64,000 nucleotides of DNA, from the NCBI RefSeq assembly GCF_027257155.1, contig NZ_JAPWDU010000003.1, positions 248,001 through 312,000 on the forward strand, given 5' to 3'. Below are positions 40,536 through 50,900 of this stretch, in pieces; the first letter of the stretch is position 1, and the number at the start of each line of letters is the position of its first letter. Source of the DNA: Cerasicoccus sp. TK19100 (GTDB lineage: Bacteria > Verrucomicrobiota > Verrucomicrobiia > Opitutales > Cerasicoccaceae). The notes under the pieces are model-generated. The model did no database searches and was not told the DNA's origin. It saw only the letters and a program-made list of their open reading frames with translations. A program made the position numbers and the translations under genes.

Positions 40536-40736
40536 CTAGGCCTCTTTTTGGTTCTGCGCCAAGGAGTCCGAATTGGATTTAGCATGAAGCGCCTGAAAAA
40601 TCCGCTGCTGCTCCTTTAAGTTAGCGCTGACGAAATCTTCTACCGACATGCCATTAAGCCGCGCCCAGCGTTCCAGTTCGAAACGCTGTTTGGCTGACAT
40701 ATCATCCGGGAAACCCGGCTGTGAGTTATGAGACAT
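40536..40736 (-). CDS. Small soluble hypothetical protein
   Basis: The ATG at 40736 is preceded by AAAGGTGAAA, a good ribosome-binding site, which decides this start over one 21 nt upstream. The 66-residue product (MSHNSQPGFPDDMSAKQRFE) contains 'LERWARLNGMSVEDFVSANL', which resembles a short ribbon-helix-helix or other small helical domain. It is not confidently assigned. It is convergent with the lipoprotein gene with a 13-nt gap. Confidence 0.6.
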   Translation of the reverse strand: MSHNSQPGFPDDMSAKQRFELERWARLNGMSVEDFVSANLKEQQRIFQALHAKSNSDSLAQNQKEA

Positions 40737-40951
40737 TTTCACCTTTGTATAAAACATGGGAAGAAGTAGTATCGCTTGGGCCTCTCTATCGACGAGAGTC
40801 AGAAGTGATTTAGGCGAAAATCCTAAAATGAGTGAAAATCACTACGTTCGTTAAAGCCGTACAGGTAACCATTTCACGCCAAAAGCCCCACCGAGAGCGT
40901 TAATTTTTTAGCTTTTCATGCCAGCCCGCATGCCCCATCGTTCTGGGCTTC

Positions 40952-41491
40952 ATGTCGCTTTTTCTCGCAACATTGCTGACCGGCCTCGTGCTGATACTCT
41001 GGGGACTCCCATTTTTCAAGGGGGGTACCGGGGTGCGCACACGCGCGTTCTCGCTGCTACGCTCCAAGCCAGCCGCGATGGTCCTGTTCGGCGGAGCCGC
41101 GCTATGGTTCCTCTACCACGTGACACAGCTCGGCAAGGCAGATTTTGGCGACTACAAAATGATCATGCTAGTGGTTTTTGGTGCATCCGCGCTTGGTGCC
41201 TTTGTTTACACACCGGATTTTCTGGCGGTGCGCGGCCTGGCCGGGCTCATGCTGCTCAGCGCCAGTCCGCTGCTGGGCTCGGCCTACATGCAGTATGATG
41301 AACCACAACGCCTCGTCCTCGTGAGCATCGTTTACGTGCTGATCATCGCCGCGATGTTTATCGGCACGATGCCCTACCTGATGCGCGACCTGTTCGAGTG
41401 GCTCTGGGCCAAGCCCAAGCGACTCAAGCTGTTTGGTGGTGCGTTCATGGGCTATGGCGCGCTGCTGGTGATCGTTTCGTTCACTTACTAG
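40952..41491 (+). CDS. Integral membrane protein, function unknown
   Basis: This 179-residue protein is mostly hydrophobic with about five predicted membrane helices (for example MSLFLATLLTGLVLILWGLP, then 'MVLFGGAALWFLYHV', and the last near 'MGYGALLVIVSF'). No family motif was recognised. It precedes gmk by 36 nt on the same strand and may share its transcript. Confidence 0.75.
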   Translation: MSLFLATLLTGLVLILWGLPFFKGGTGVRTRAFSLLRSKPAAMVLFGGAALWFLYHVTQLGKADFGDYKMIMLVVFGASALGAFVYTPDFLAVRGLAGLMLLSASPLLGSAYMQYDEPQRLVLVSIVYVLIIAAMFIGTMPYLMRDLFEWLWAKPKRLKLFGGAFMGYGALLVIVSFTY

Positions 41492-41527
41492 CTTGTCTCC
41501 CGGGGCTGAGCACCTCACATTTCGCGC

Positions 41528-42127
41528 ATGCACCCCAAAGAATCGTCCGGACTGATGCTCGTTGTTTCTGGTCCCGCGGGCAGTGGCAAGACCACCGTCT
41601 GCGACCGCATGCTGGCGCACTACGACACGCTGGGCCGCGTCATTACCTCCACCAGCCGCGATCCACGCGAGGGTGAGCAACACGGGGTCGATTACTACTT
41701 TTTCCCACCGGAGCAGTTTCGCGAAATGATCGACAACGGCGAGTTCTACGAACACGCCCAGGTCCACGGTCGCTACTATGGCTCCCTCAAGCGCGAGATC
41801 GACGCCAAGCTCGCCGCCGGAGTCGACCTACTGCTGAATGTTGACGTCCAGGGTGCCGCAACCTACCGCCAGGCTTCCAGGGAAAACGAGGCCCTGCGCG
41901 GCCGCGTCGTCACGGTGTTCATTCAAATTTCGCCGGAGCAGGTCCGCGAACGCCTGGAGTACCGTCAAAGCGACGACGAAGCGGAGATCGAGCGACGCAT
42001 CCAGACCGCGAACAAGGAACTGGAGGAAGCGCCGCTTTACGACCACGTGATCATTAGCGGCACGCGCGAAGAGGACTTTGCCCGCTTGGCGGCCATCTAC
42101 GAAGCCGAGCGTAAATCGCGGGCGTAG
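41528..42127 (+). CDS. gmk: Guanylate kinase
   Basis: The 199-residue enzyme phosphorylates GMP to GDP with ATP. The P-loop is SGPAGSGKTT near residues 14-23. The GMP-binding block reads 'VITSTSRDPREGEQHGVDYY', followed by 'FYEHAQVHGRYYGS' and the lid-region 'LLLNVDVQGA'. Length is standard. It is essential for nucleotide metabolism; no rpoZ or remA neighbour is present here. Confidence 0.97.
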   Translation: MHPKESSGLMLVVSGPAGSGKTTVCDRMLAHYDTLGRVITSTSRDPREGEQHGVDYYFFPPEQFREMIDNGEFYEHAQVHGRYYGSLKREIDAKLAAGVDLLLNVDVQGAATYRQASRENEALRGRVVTVFIQISPEQVRERLEYRQSDDEAEIERRIQTANKELEEAPLYDHVIISGTREEDFARLAAIYEAERKSRA

Positions 42128-42242
42128 TTCAGAAGTTACCTCCCCATCGGCGGCGTGGAGCGTCCCTCGCCTGCTCTATAATACTGCCACTCTTTGCAAA
42201 TCAGGCTTGGACAAATCACTGAAATTGCCAGAATTTCGAACC

Positions 42243-42980
42243 ATGGCCGAAGTCTATTTCATCCTGGGTGCCGAGGGCGCTGGTCGCCGTGAAGTCGTGC
42301 GTGATTTGATTGATGGCGGATTCGCCGAAGACGAGCAGATCGCAATCGCCCTGCATACCAGCGAACCAACAACCCCCGTCAACGAAGAGCTGACCAGCCG
42401 CGACGCCACGCAGCTCATGACCTACGAGGATTTGCGCCAAATCCAGACCCCGGCCGCGGCCGAAGCCATCTTCATCGTCGCCTCCGGCCGCGGTAATCCG
42501 CTGGACTTTATTGAGGCATTTGCCGAGTGGCTTGAAATCAGCGGGCAATCGCTGGCGCGTATCATCACCGTGGTTCATTGCCAGCTCCTGCATGCGCAGC
42601 CGAAGCTGGAGCTTTGGCACCGCGCCTGCATTCACTTTTCAGATGTCGTGCTGCTCGACCGCCGCGAGGACGTGCCCAACAAGTGGTTTAGCGACTTCAA
42701 AAAGCCCTACGAACACGACCATTATCCCTGCCTCTTTGAGCTCGTGAAAAAGGGCCGCGTTAAAAACCCTGCCTTGATTCTGGAGCCGCAGCCACGACGG
42801 CTTTCCCTGGCTTTCGACGACGATTTGGACGCAATCGACCTGCTGGAAATCGATGAAGACGACCTGCCCGAAGAAACGATCGACCTAACCCGCCCCACCG
42901 ATCCCTGGCTTGTCCGCCTCCCCAGTGGCCAGTGGGAAAAGCACTTGCCCGACATCGCTAAGTTCCTCGATCAGGACTAA
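42243..42980 (+). CDS. Unrecognised soluble protein, possibly a degenerate P-loop protein
   Basis: The 245-residue protein starts MAEVYFILGAEGAGRREVV, where 'GAEGAGRRE' looks like a Walker A loop with Arg in place of Lys. Later it has 'IHFSDVVLLDRREDVPNKWF', whose 'DVVLLDR' resembles the position of the GTPase specificity motif in CobW-like proteins. The last third is acidic. The ATG at 42243 was chosen because the frame upstream overlaps gmk in another frame. It may be a GTPase-like metal or RNA protein, but this is only a suggestion. Confidence 0.65.
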   Translation: MAEVYFILGAEGAGRREVVRDLIDGGFAEDEQIAIALHTSEPTTPVNEELTSRDATQLMTYEDLRQIQTPAAAEAIFIVASGRGNPLDFIEAFAEWLEISGQSLARIITVVHCQLLHAQPKLELWHRACIHFSDVVLLDRREDVPNKWFSDFKKPYEHDHYPCLFELVKKGRVKNPALILEPQPRRLSLAFDDDLDAIDLLEIDEDDLPEETIDLTRPTDPWLVRLPSGQWEKHLPDIAKFLDQD

Positions 42981-43369
42981 GCGCCGGGCAATATGCAGCC
43001 GACAATTTTCTCGGCAAAGATTTCCTCTAATGGGCATCGGCGCTCGATTCTAAGGTTTTCCATCCTTAAAAGCTTAGATGCTAGCACCCCTTTTTGCTCA
43101 AGGTTCTTGATAACGACTTAATCATCTTGAACAGCGGGACGTTTTCTCAGGGACTGACCCTAGCCCTCTACTCACTCATAAACTTCCTGCTAAACCTGCA
43201 AGATGGACATTCAGAGCGCGCACCATGCCCAGCCGACCAGCGGCAATGCCAATTCCGGCGTGGACAATGTCCTATTAAAGCATAATATATGCTGTGATTT
43301 CAGCGGAAGCCTTACCCCAAGGCTGTCTAATCGGCCGCCAACCAGCTAACCCCACCCACGCACCAAGCC
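42981..43369. other. Intergenic gap
   Basis: No gene is seen. A short stem GCCGA/TCGGC at 42998-43015 lies just after the preceding stop and could weakly terminate transcription. The rest is moderately AT-rich and leads into the histidine kinase; a 63-codon frame here has no supporting feature. Confidence 0.4.
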
Positions 43370-46300
43370 ATGGCATCGCAGAATTCAGCGTTAATCAGCA
43401 AATGTCCGGTCGCAACCGGTATTTCGCTCTTAACTGGCGTGATGTCCCTACTGGTCTTGGTTGGTTGGATCACTGAGTCCCGTGTGATCGTTCAGATTGC
43501 GCCTGGGCTGGCCCCGATGCAGGCTACGACCGCGATTGGCTTTTTCCTGTTCAGCGCCTGCATTTTTCCTCTGGCGGCCTCGCCCCAGTGGAATCGTTGG
43601 CATATTGAGCGAATTGCCGCAGTGTTGTTTGTCATCTGGACCGCGCTTAATTTGCTTCAGCACGCACTCGGGGCAGATTTGGGCATCGACCGCATTCTTG
43701 GCGAGCCCTTCATCGCCGATAATTCCCCCGCACCAGGCCGCATGTCCCTAATGACGGCGATGTGTTTTGGCCTCGCTTCAATGGCCACGCTGATCTCCAC
43801 CATTGGCCATCGAAGCCCCAAGCTGGAGGTACCCATCGTCTTCCTGGCCAGCCTGACCTTAGGCGTCTCGGGTGCAGCGCTGTTCTGCTACGTACTGGAT
43901 GTGCCCCAGGCAGTCTGGCTGGGCAAACGATTTTCCGAAATGGCGATCCTTACCGCCAGCGGATTCTTTTTGCTGTCTGCCGCATTGATTATGCAGCGCT
44001 TCAAGTGTGGCCGTGCGCTTTACCAAGGAGCCTTCCGCTGGATGTGGGCCCCCGTGCTGGTGAACTCTCTCATCGCGGTGGGTATTATCTTCCTGGCCTT
44101 CCACTCTCAGTCGGTCACCAATCAAATCGAGGTCGCTAATGTGCGCGCGAACGTCATCGCCAACACCTTGCGTTCCCAAGACACCCAGTTAGAGCAAGCC
44201 CTGCGCCGCATGACCCGGCGTGCTACCTCGCCGCTGGCCAATCTGGAATCCCTATGGGAGCACGATGCGCTGTATTACATCCGGGATTTTCCGAGCCTTA
44301 AGTATATACGGCTCACCGAAGAACTGTCTCAGGCGGATTGGGGCTACCCCAACGAACTCACCCTGGTCTATAATGATTGGTTGGATGAGCACCCACCTGC
44401 AGATTTACTTGAGTCAGGCAAATCCGTCACATTGACAGGAGATGAAGCCACCGATAAAATTTGCTATTGGGTAATGGAAGATACCCGCATGGCTGGCCGT
44501 CCGACCGAGGTATACTTAATGGCCGTCATCGACGCCTCAGAATTCGCACAGAACGCGATTCAGCAGTTGGGCACGGATCTATCGCAAATCTTCGATTACT
44601 CGATTAGGCCCTATGTCCCCGACGGCTCAGCGGAATCCCAAAAATTGGGGCCGGGAAAGACGCTAATCTACCTAAGCCCGAGCTTCGCCTATTATGTCGA
44701 CGTTGAGCCACAGTATAATCAGGGCAACCAGCAAGCCGAGACGGTGTTCCTCATGGGCGGTGTAGTCATGTCCTTCGTCCTCGCGCTGTTGACGCACCTG
44801 CTCTATCTGAACCGCAAGCGCTACCAGGACATCGAAGTCGCACAATTGGCGCTCAACCGGCAAAAGGACCGCCTCGAAGCCTACGTGAAGCACGCCCCGG
44901 CCGCCGTTGCCATGTTCGACCGTCGGATGCGGTATGTAGCCCTCAGCCAGCGTTGGAAAAAGGACTACGGGCTGTTGGACAGGGACGTTGTGGGCAAGAG
45001 CCATTACGACGTATTCCCAAACATTTCCGATGAATGGAAAGAAATTCACCGCCGCTGCCTGGCGGGTGAAGAAATGTTTAATGACCGCGACCAATGGCGA
45101 CCCGAAGGCTGGGACCACGACCAATACCTGCGCTGGGAGATCCGCCCATGGTACCAAATCGATGACTCCATTGGCGGTATCATGATGTTCACGGAAGACA
45201 TCACGCAGAGCGTTTTACGCGAGCAAGAGCTGATCGAAATGCGTGAAAAGGCCGACAGCGCCAACCGCGCCAAAACGAACTTCTTGGCCAACATGAGCCA
45301 CGAAATCCGCACGCCGATGAACTCCATTCTAGGCTTTTCTGAGCTGCTCGCCGACGAAGTGAAAGAGCCCCGGCAAGCGCAGTTCCTCAAGTCGATCCAA
45401 ACCAGCGGCAAGGCGCTCCTGAGTTTGATCAACGACCTGCTCGACCTCGCCAAAATCGAAGCCGGTAAGATCGATCTGGAATACAAGCCGGTAAACCTTC
45501 ACCAAACCGTAAATGACCTGCTCGCCATCTTCCAGCTACAGGCCGAGAGCAAGGGCATCGAGCTTATTGCGAAGACTGCAGACAACATCCCGGACTTTCT
45601 GATTCTCGACTCGTTCCACCTGCAGCAGGTCCTGCTCAACCTCATGTCCAACGCCGTCAAATTCACCAAGAAAGGCTCGGTGACGGTCAACGTGTCATGC
45701 CAACAGCGCGGGGAAAAATACGACCTATATTTCGAAGTCATCGATACCGGATGCGGTATACCGGACTCCTTCCGCGAACGCGCATTTGGAAAATTCGAAC
45801 AGGCGGGCAGCGGCAGCCATGGTGGCACCGGCCTCGGCCTCGCGATCAGCGCCAAACTCGTGACACTCATGGGTGGTGAAATCAACTACACCAGCAAACT
45901 GGGCCACGGCACAAAGTTCTTCTTTAACCTGCACAACGTCTCCCCGGCCAGCCCCTCATACGAGCAGAACTACGCAACCCGGGACATTAAAAACCTACAG
46001 TTTCCCGCCACCAAAATCCTCGTGGTGGACGATGTCAGGGAAAACATTGATCTGGTCGAAGCCGTCTTTGAACAAATTGACGCGGTCCAGATCATCACGG
46101 CCAACAATGGCAACGAAGGGCTGGCGATGGCCAAGCAGCATCACCCCGACATGATCCTGCTCGATATTTCCATGCCGGACATTGACGGCACCGAGGTTTG
46201 CCAGCAACTCCGCGAGCTGGAAGCATTTCAGTCTACCCCGATCGTCGCGATCACCGCCAGTTTGCAAAAGTCCAACAGCGACTTGTCCCCCTTTGGCTTC

Positions 46301-46675
46301 AGTGAATGCCTCTTTAAACCGATCCCTCCGCAGTTATTGATTAACACCTGCCACCGCTGGCTCAAGGGTGCCACTATACGGTCAAACACCCCGTCACCGA
46401 TGAAAATTGAGGGCCAGGAATCCTCCAAGCCACCCGTCAATTTACCGGAGCCCGTCGCCCAGGAATTCCGCGAGCAGATCGCGCATCTGCAAGGAGGCGT
46501 CGCGCTGAAAGACATCGAAGACTTCGCCGAAAAACTGCTCACCGCCGGTCAGAAGCACCAGTGCGAATTTCTCACCGGCACCGCCCAGCAACTGAAGCTC
46601 GCCACACAGTCATTTGACATTCTTGGCGCGCGCCAATGCTTGCAACAACTCTCCAACCACCTTAAGAATAATTGA
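43370..46675 (+). CDS. Membrane hybrid sensor histidine kinase with PAS and receiver domains
   Basis: The 1101-residue protein has about seven membrane helices in the first 245 residues (MASE-like), an extracytoplasmic CHASE-like sensor region to about 450, and another membrane helix near 460-480. A PAS domain follows (~505-615, 'YVKHAPAAVAMFDRRMRYVA'), then HisKA with His644 in NMSHEIRTPMNS. The ATPase domain (SNAVKFTKKG, DTGCGIPDS, GTGLGLAIS) and a receiver with phospho-acceptor Asp932 in MILLDISMPD come next. The C-terminal ~100 residues are helical. It probably signals to the kinase that starts 11 nt after its stop. The stimulus is unknown. Confidence 0.93.
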   Translation: MASQNSALISKCPVATGISLLTGVMSLLVLVGWITESRVIVQIAPGLAPMQATTAIGFFLFSACIFPLAASPQWNRWHIERIAAVLFVIWTALNLLQHALGADLGIDRILGEPFIADNSPAPGRMSLMTAMCFGLASMATLISTIGHRSPKLEVPIVFLASLTLGVSGAALFCYVLDVPQAVWLGKRFSEMAILTASGFFLLSAALIMQRFKCGRALYQGAFRWMWAPVLVNSLIAVGIIFLAFHSQSVTNQIEVANVRANVIANTLRSQDTQLEQALRRMTRRATSPLANLESLWEHDALYYIRDFPSLKYIRLTEELSQADWGYPNELTLVYNDWLDEHPPADLLESGKSVTLTGDEATDKICYWVMEDTRMAGRPTEVYLMAVIDASEFAQNAIQQLGTDLSQIFDYSIRPYVPDGSAESQKLGPGKTLIYLSPSFAYYVDVEPQYNQGNQQAETVFLMGGVVMSFVLALLTHLLYLNRKRYQDIEVAQLALNRQKDRLEAYVKHAPAAVAMFDRRMRYVALSQRWKKDYGLLDRDVVGKSHYDVFPNISDEWKEIHRRCLAGEEMFNDRDQWRPEGWDHDQYLRWEIRPWYQIDDSIGGIMMFTEDITQSVLREQELIEMREKADSANRAKTNFLANMSHEIRTPMNSILGFSELLADEVKEPRQAQFLKSIQTSGKALLSLINDLLDLAKIEAGKIDLEYKPVNLHQTVNDLLAIFQLQAESKGIELIAKTADNIPDFLILDSFHLQQVLLNLMSNAVKFTKKGSVTVNVSCQQRGEKYDLYFEVIDTGCGIPDSFRERAFGKFEQAGSGSHGGTGLGLAISAKLVTLMGGEINYTSKLGHGTKFFFNLHNVSPASPSYEQNYATRDIKNLQFPATKILVVDDVRENIDLVEAVFEQIDAVQIITANNGNEGLAMAKQHHPDMILLDISMPDIDGTEVCQQLRELEAFQSTPIVAITASLQKSNSDLSPFGFSECLFKPIPPQLLINTCHRWLKGATIRSNTPSPMKIEGQESSKPPVNLPEPVAQEFREQIAHLQGGVALKDIEDFAEKLLTAGQKHQCEFLTGTAQQLKLATQSFDILGARQCLQQLSNHLKNN

Positions 46676-46686
46676 TAGCCGTCTGC

Positions 46687-47817
46687 ATGAATATTTTAGA
46701 AAAGCATACGCCCGTCGATCAGCCACTGCTGCTGGCGGTGGACGACCAACCGGAAAACTTACGTGTTCTGGGAAGCTCATTGGCTAAGAAAAACCTCAAC
46801 ATAGCCTTTGCGACGAGTGGCCACGAAGCCTTGGAGTGGTTGGACAACAACACGCCCGACATTATTTTGCTCGATGTCAACATGCCCGGTATGGACGGCT
46901 TCGAATGCTGCCGACAGCTCAAGACACGGCCAGAGCTGGAGCATGTGCCGGTTATTTTTCTAACGGCGCGCGTGGAATCAGAAGATATTCAAGCCGGCTT
47001 CAGTGCGGGTGCCGTCGACTATGTCACTAAGCCGTTCCTTGCCGCCGAGCTACTGGCGCGTGTAGACACCCACCTGAAGATACAGGAGCAGCGCCGGGAA
47101 CAAGAGTGGCAAGTAAATCGCCTCAATGAGCTCATTGGCATCATCGCGCATGACATCCGTGGCCCGGTGTCATCAGTTCGCTGCCTGGCTCAAATGCTTT
47201 TAGAGGATTTTCCCGATCAAATCGATGAGGATACCGAAACGAACAGCCATGAGTTATACCGGATCATCAGCCAAAGCTGCGAGCGCACCATCAGCGCTCT
47301 CAACGGCCTGCTCAATACCAAGATGACGCTCAATGGTGAGTTCAGCATACAGTCCGAGTTTATCCCAATAGCCGAGGTCTTCGATATCGTGCGCCAACGC
47401 AACTACGGACAAAGCCTCAATAAAAGCATTCTCCTGGACTTTAAAGGTAGTGAGAGCATTGTCTTCGCCGATGAAAAACTACTGACCGAAGCCATCGACA
47501 ACTTGGTGAGCAACGCCATCAAATATTCGGACCCGGACAGCACAGTTCATATTGAAGCAATCACCGATGGCGGCAACCAGGCCTTGATTCGCGTATCGGA
47601 TGAAGGTCCGGGATTTACCGAAGAAGATTACCCGCGCCTCTTCAAAAGATATGAGCGTCTCTCCGCCGGTCCCACGGGTGGTGAATCGTCATTCGGCCTC
47701 GGCCTTTCACTGGTTAAGGACATCATGAGTGCACTCAATGGCGATGTAAAGCTGGTCAGTAAACCAGGCGAAAGTGCCGTCTTCGAGCTAACGTTACCGT
47801 TACCCGCCAAACCCTAG
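46687..47817 (+). CDS. Receiver-histidine kinase (response regulator fused to kinase)
   Basis: The 376-residue soluble protein has an N-terminal receiver with Asp63 in DIILLDVNMPGMDG and the Thr/Lys switch residues (FLTARV, DYVTKPF). A HisKA-like helix follows with His155 in IGIIAHDIRGPVSS. A C-terminal ATPase domain has 'DNLVSNAIKYSD', 'VSDEGPGF' and 'SSFGLGLSLVKDI'. I chose the ATG at 46687; the frame also allows a TTG at 46672 overlapping the upstream stop. No DNA-binding domain is present, so this is likely an intermediate in a phosphorelay with the preceding hybrid kinase. Confidence 0.92.
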   Translation: MNILEKHTPVDQPLLLAVDDQPENLRVLGSSLAKKNLNIAFATSGHEALEWLDNNTPDIILLDVNMPGMDGFECCRQLKTRPELEHVPVIFLTARVESEDIQAGFSAGAVDYVTKPFLAAELLARVDTHLKIQEQRREQEWQVNRLNELIGIIAHDIRGPVSSVRCLAQMLLEDFPDQIDEDTETNSHELYRIISQSCERTISALNGLLNTKMTLNGEFSIQSEFIPIAEVFDIVRQRNYGQSLNKSILLDFKGSESIVFADEKLLTEAIDNLVSNAIKYSDPDSTVHIEAITDGGNQALIRVSDEGPGFTEEDYPRLFKRYERLSAGPTGGESSFGLGLSLVKDIMSALNGDVKLVSKPGESAVFELTLPLPAKP

Positions 47818-47957
47818 ATGGGAGCCGTCTAGGGAAAGCACAGCGGCCATCAGCTGCTCGAAGCAGGCAGTCAACCATACCCATGCCATGGCAAAAGCGT
47901 CCCTTCTGCTTTACAAGCCCACAGGCTAACGCGTATGGTTCTAGTTTTGATGTCCTC

Positions 47958-50900
47958 ATGCAAAACTCAAAAAGCCTCATTCTTCGCCTGATTCATTGCT
48001 CACTCCTGCTGCTTTGCGCAGGAGCCTTGTCTGCTGAACCGATCTCATTCCCCAACGCCCAGCAGTGGGCCACGCGCGGGGATGACATCTGGCAGCTCGC
48101 CAAGAACGGCCAGCTCACTCAGCTTAACGATGCCAATGGTACGCCACACCCGGTAAAGGTCATTGGCTACGCGGACCTCCTGGTCAGCGAGACACCCGCC
48201 AACCTGGAGATCGATGCGCAGTATTACGACTCGTTTATTGATGCCAACGGTCAGAAAATCTCCCCGGATCTCCGCAACATGGTCGACCCCATTAACGGCT
48301 TTTCCGCGAGCCAGACTGGCGGCGAATTCCTCAACTTTCCGGCACCCTTCGATCACGACGCCGAAGGGAATCCCCTCGGCCTCAAGGTGGCCAACGAAAA
48401 GGCGACAGCAACAAGCGCCACCTTCTTCAATCGAACCGGCGTCCGCTTTAACAACACTCCACCCGGCCGCCTGATGTTTCTCTACGAGATGGCCAGCCCT
48501 GCCGCCGAAGGCACACGCTGGTACGCGCGCGAGTTCACCGCCCCAGTTGCCGGCTGCCCCTGGCGCCCCACCAAAGACATTCTGGAGCAGCCCGAGGTTT
48601 ACCTCACAAAGTTACTCGTTGTGCAGCTCGAAGCATGGGACGACCCCGCTGCCCAGATTCCCGCTAAACTCCAAAGGGGCAGCGTAAAGATCGACTTCGA
48701 TGCGCATGCCGCCGGTCTCGACTGGCAGGGCACGATGGACTGGATTGCGGCCAACGTTAGCGACGAACTTTTCCCTGCCAATAGCACCTACGTCATCCAA
48801 CTGCCCGGCCAATACTTGACCGATCCCGAGACACTCGGCATCCAGGCTAGCCAATGGACTAAGTGGGGCAAGGCCGTGCATGAGCTAACCGATGGCCGCC
48901 GCGTCTGGCTAATCGGTCATCCCGATACGCGCATCGCGTCCTGGCGCAGCATTGGTGACAACCTTGGCTTGCTGTTTTGCCGTATTACGCGGCCGACGGA
49001 GTTCCCCGTCGAGGGTCGGGGCGCGGCCGCCTCCTATGAGGAAATGGTTCAGCTGAGCGGCAACCAGGTTGACTTTCGCAACAACTGGATCGAGTGCCCC
49101 GACGGTGCCGCGCAGTTTGGCATTAACATCACGAAACTCGATAACGCCACCATCCTCGATAACATCATCTCGGGCGTTGGCGCAGGCTTCTCCACCGGCG
49201 GCAACAGCCAACTGACCAATACCATCATCGCGCGCAATTGGCTGGAGCGCGGCTATGACGCGGTGCAAATGTATGGCAGCTGGGTCGATGTCATCCTGGC
49301 CTACAATCACTTTGCCGGGGCGAGTGGCTTCCCTAATCGCCAGGACACCAGTGGCCACCTCGGTTCCAACCTGCACACCGACGGATTCCAGAGCCAGGCC
49401 AATCAAAACGGGCGGCGGCCACAGCGCTTCATTGTCTTCAGCAATTTCTCCCAGTTTGGTCGTCACAACTGGCCCGCCGCCTGGCACGAGATCGGTGGTG
49501 CCACGCAAAACTTCATCATCGATAGCGACGCCTACGTCGACAGTCATATCTACTGGAACATCTTTCAGAACCTCATGCCCGCCGGCCATCGTGGCATCAA
49601 AACCATCGGCCCGGACAAAGATTTTGCCCTCAGTGACCCCAAGACGCGTGAGACCGATTACATTGTCAACATGGGTATTTTCGGCAACGCCTTCCTCGAA
49701 CGCTGGGACCACAACAACCACGAACACTATGGCTACATGGTCGAAGGCAGCGGCATCGGCGGCAGTTTGTTCCACCCGTTCTACGAACTCATCAACTCCG
49801 AGAACGCCTACTTCCGCACGCATGTCGACCGTCAGCCCGCGCAGTTCAAGCAAGTGATCGACGCGCGCCCCGACCCCGCCGCCCGCGAAGGTTGGCAAGC
49901 CAATGCCCCCACGATTGCCGACGTTTACGAAAAGCCCATCACCTTTAGCGGAACGTGGGACACCCACTACGAGGCCGACTTCTCGCAGACCACTTACTCG
50001 GGAGATAAACTCCTCGAAGGCTTCGTCTCCCCGCTCGATTACGCACCGAAGCCGCATTGGGAAAAATCGCCCGGCGGCGCGGCGCGGCTCACCCCCAAGA
50101 GCGAACTGGCCCAGGTCGCGCCCATGCCGACCGATCTGGCCGACTTCCTGGGTGATCCGTCGCGCAAAGGCAGCTTCTTTGATGAGTTTTCTGCGACGCC
50201 CATTTCCGCCAAACGGCAGACACTCGACAACCCGTGGCGCGAAGGCTCACCCGACGACGGCTTCGTGCTACACGTCAAATTTGGCTCCGTCGGCACGCCC
50301 GGCACGCTGCGCGAGATCATCAGCGAAAGCAACGGCGGCAAGCGCTACGAAGTTGCCTTGACCGAGCGCGACACCGCGCGCTATCGCCTCTACGATGGCG
50401 AGGCTCTCGTCAGCGAGATCGAGACCACCGACACCTTCGAAGACGGCGACCACTTGAGCATGCAGGTCCTCACTCCCTACTTTCAGCTGTGCGCCGAAAT
50501 CGGCTACCCCACCATGCTGCTGACGCGCCAATACCTTGAAAACGGTCTGCGCAAAATCCGCTACGTTAGCAGCACGACAGCACCCGACGCCAACCAGCTC
50601 AAGGACGAAAACACACTCTACGTTTGGATGAACCCCGAGGACCGCTACCGCATCCGCGAGCTCGTCAATGGCGAGTGGCAGCTCTGCATCAGCGGCATGG
50701 ACTCGGTTCACGCCAATGCGTTTCGCTCCTTCTCGCCGCAGCGGCAAGACAGCTTTCACCGGAATCTTCAAAGCAATATTCCCGGCACGCCCGAAAACTA
50801 CTGGCGCGACATGTATCCGCTCACCGACGGCCAGTGGCACACGCTCTACATCGACGACGAAAACACCGACTCCACCACCGAGTGGCAGGAGGCCGATCTA

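Noticed and set aside
43094..43285. Sixty-three-codon plus-strand frame before the hybrid kinase
   Set aside because: No start-site signal and no motif; treated as intergenic.
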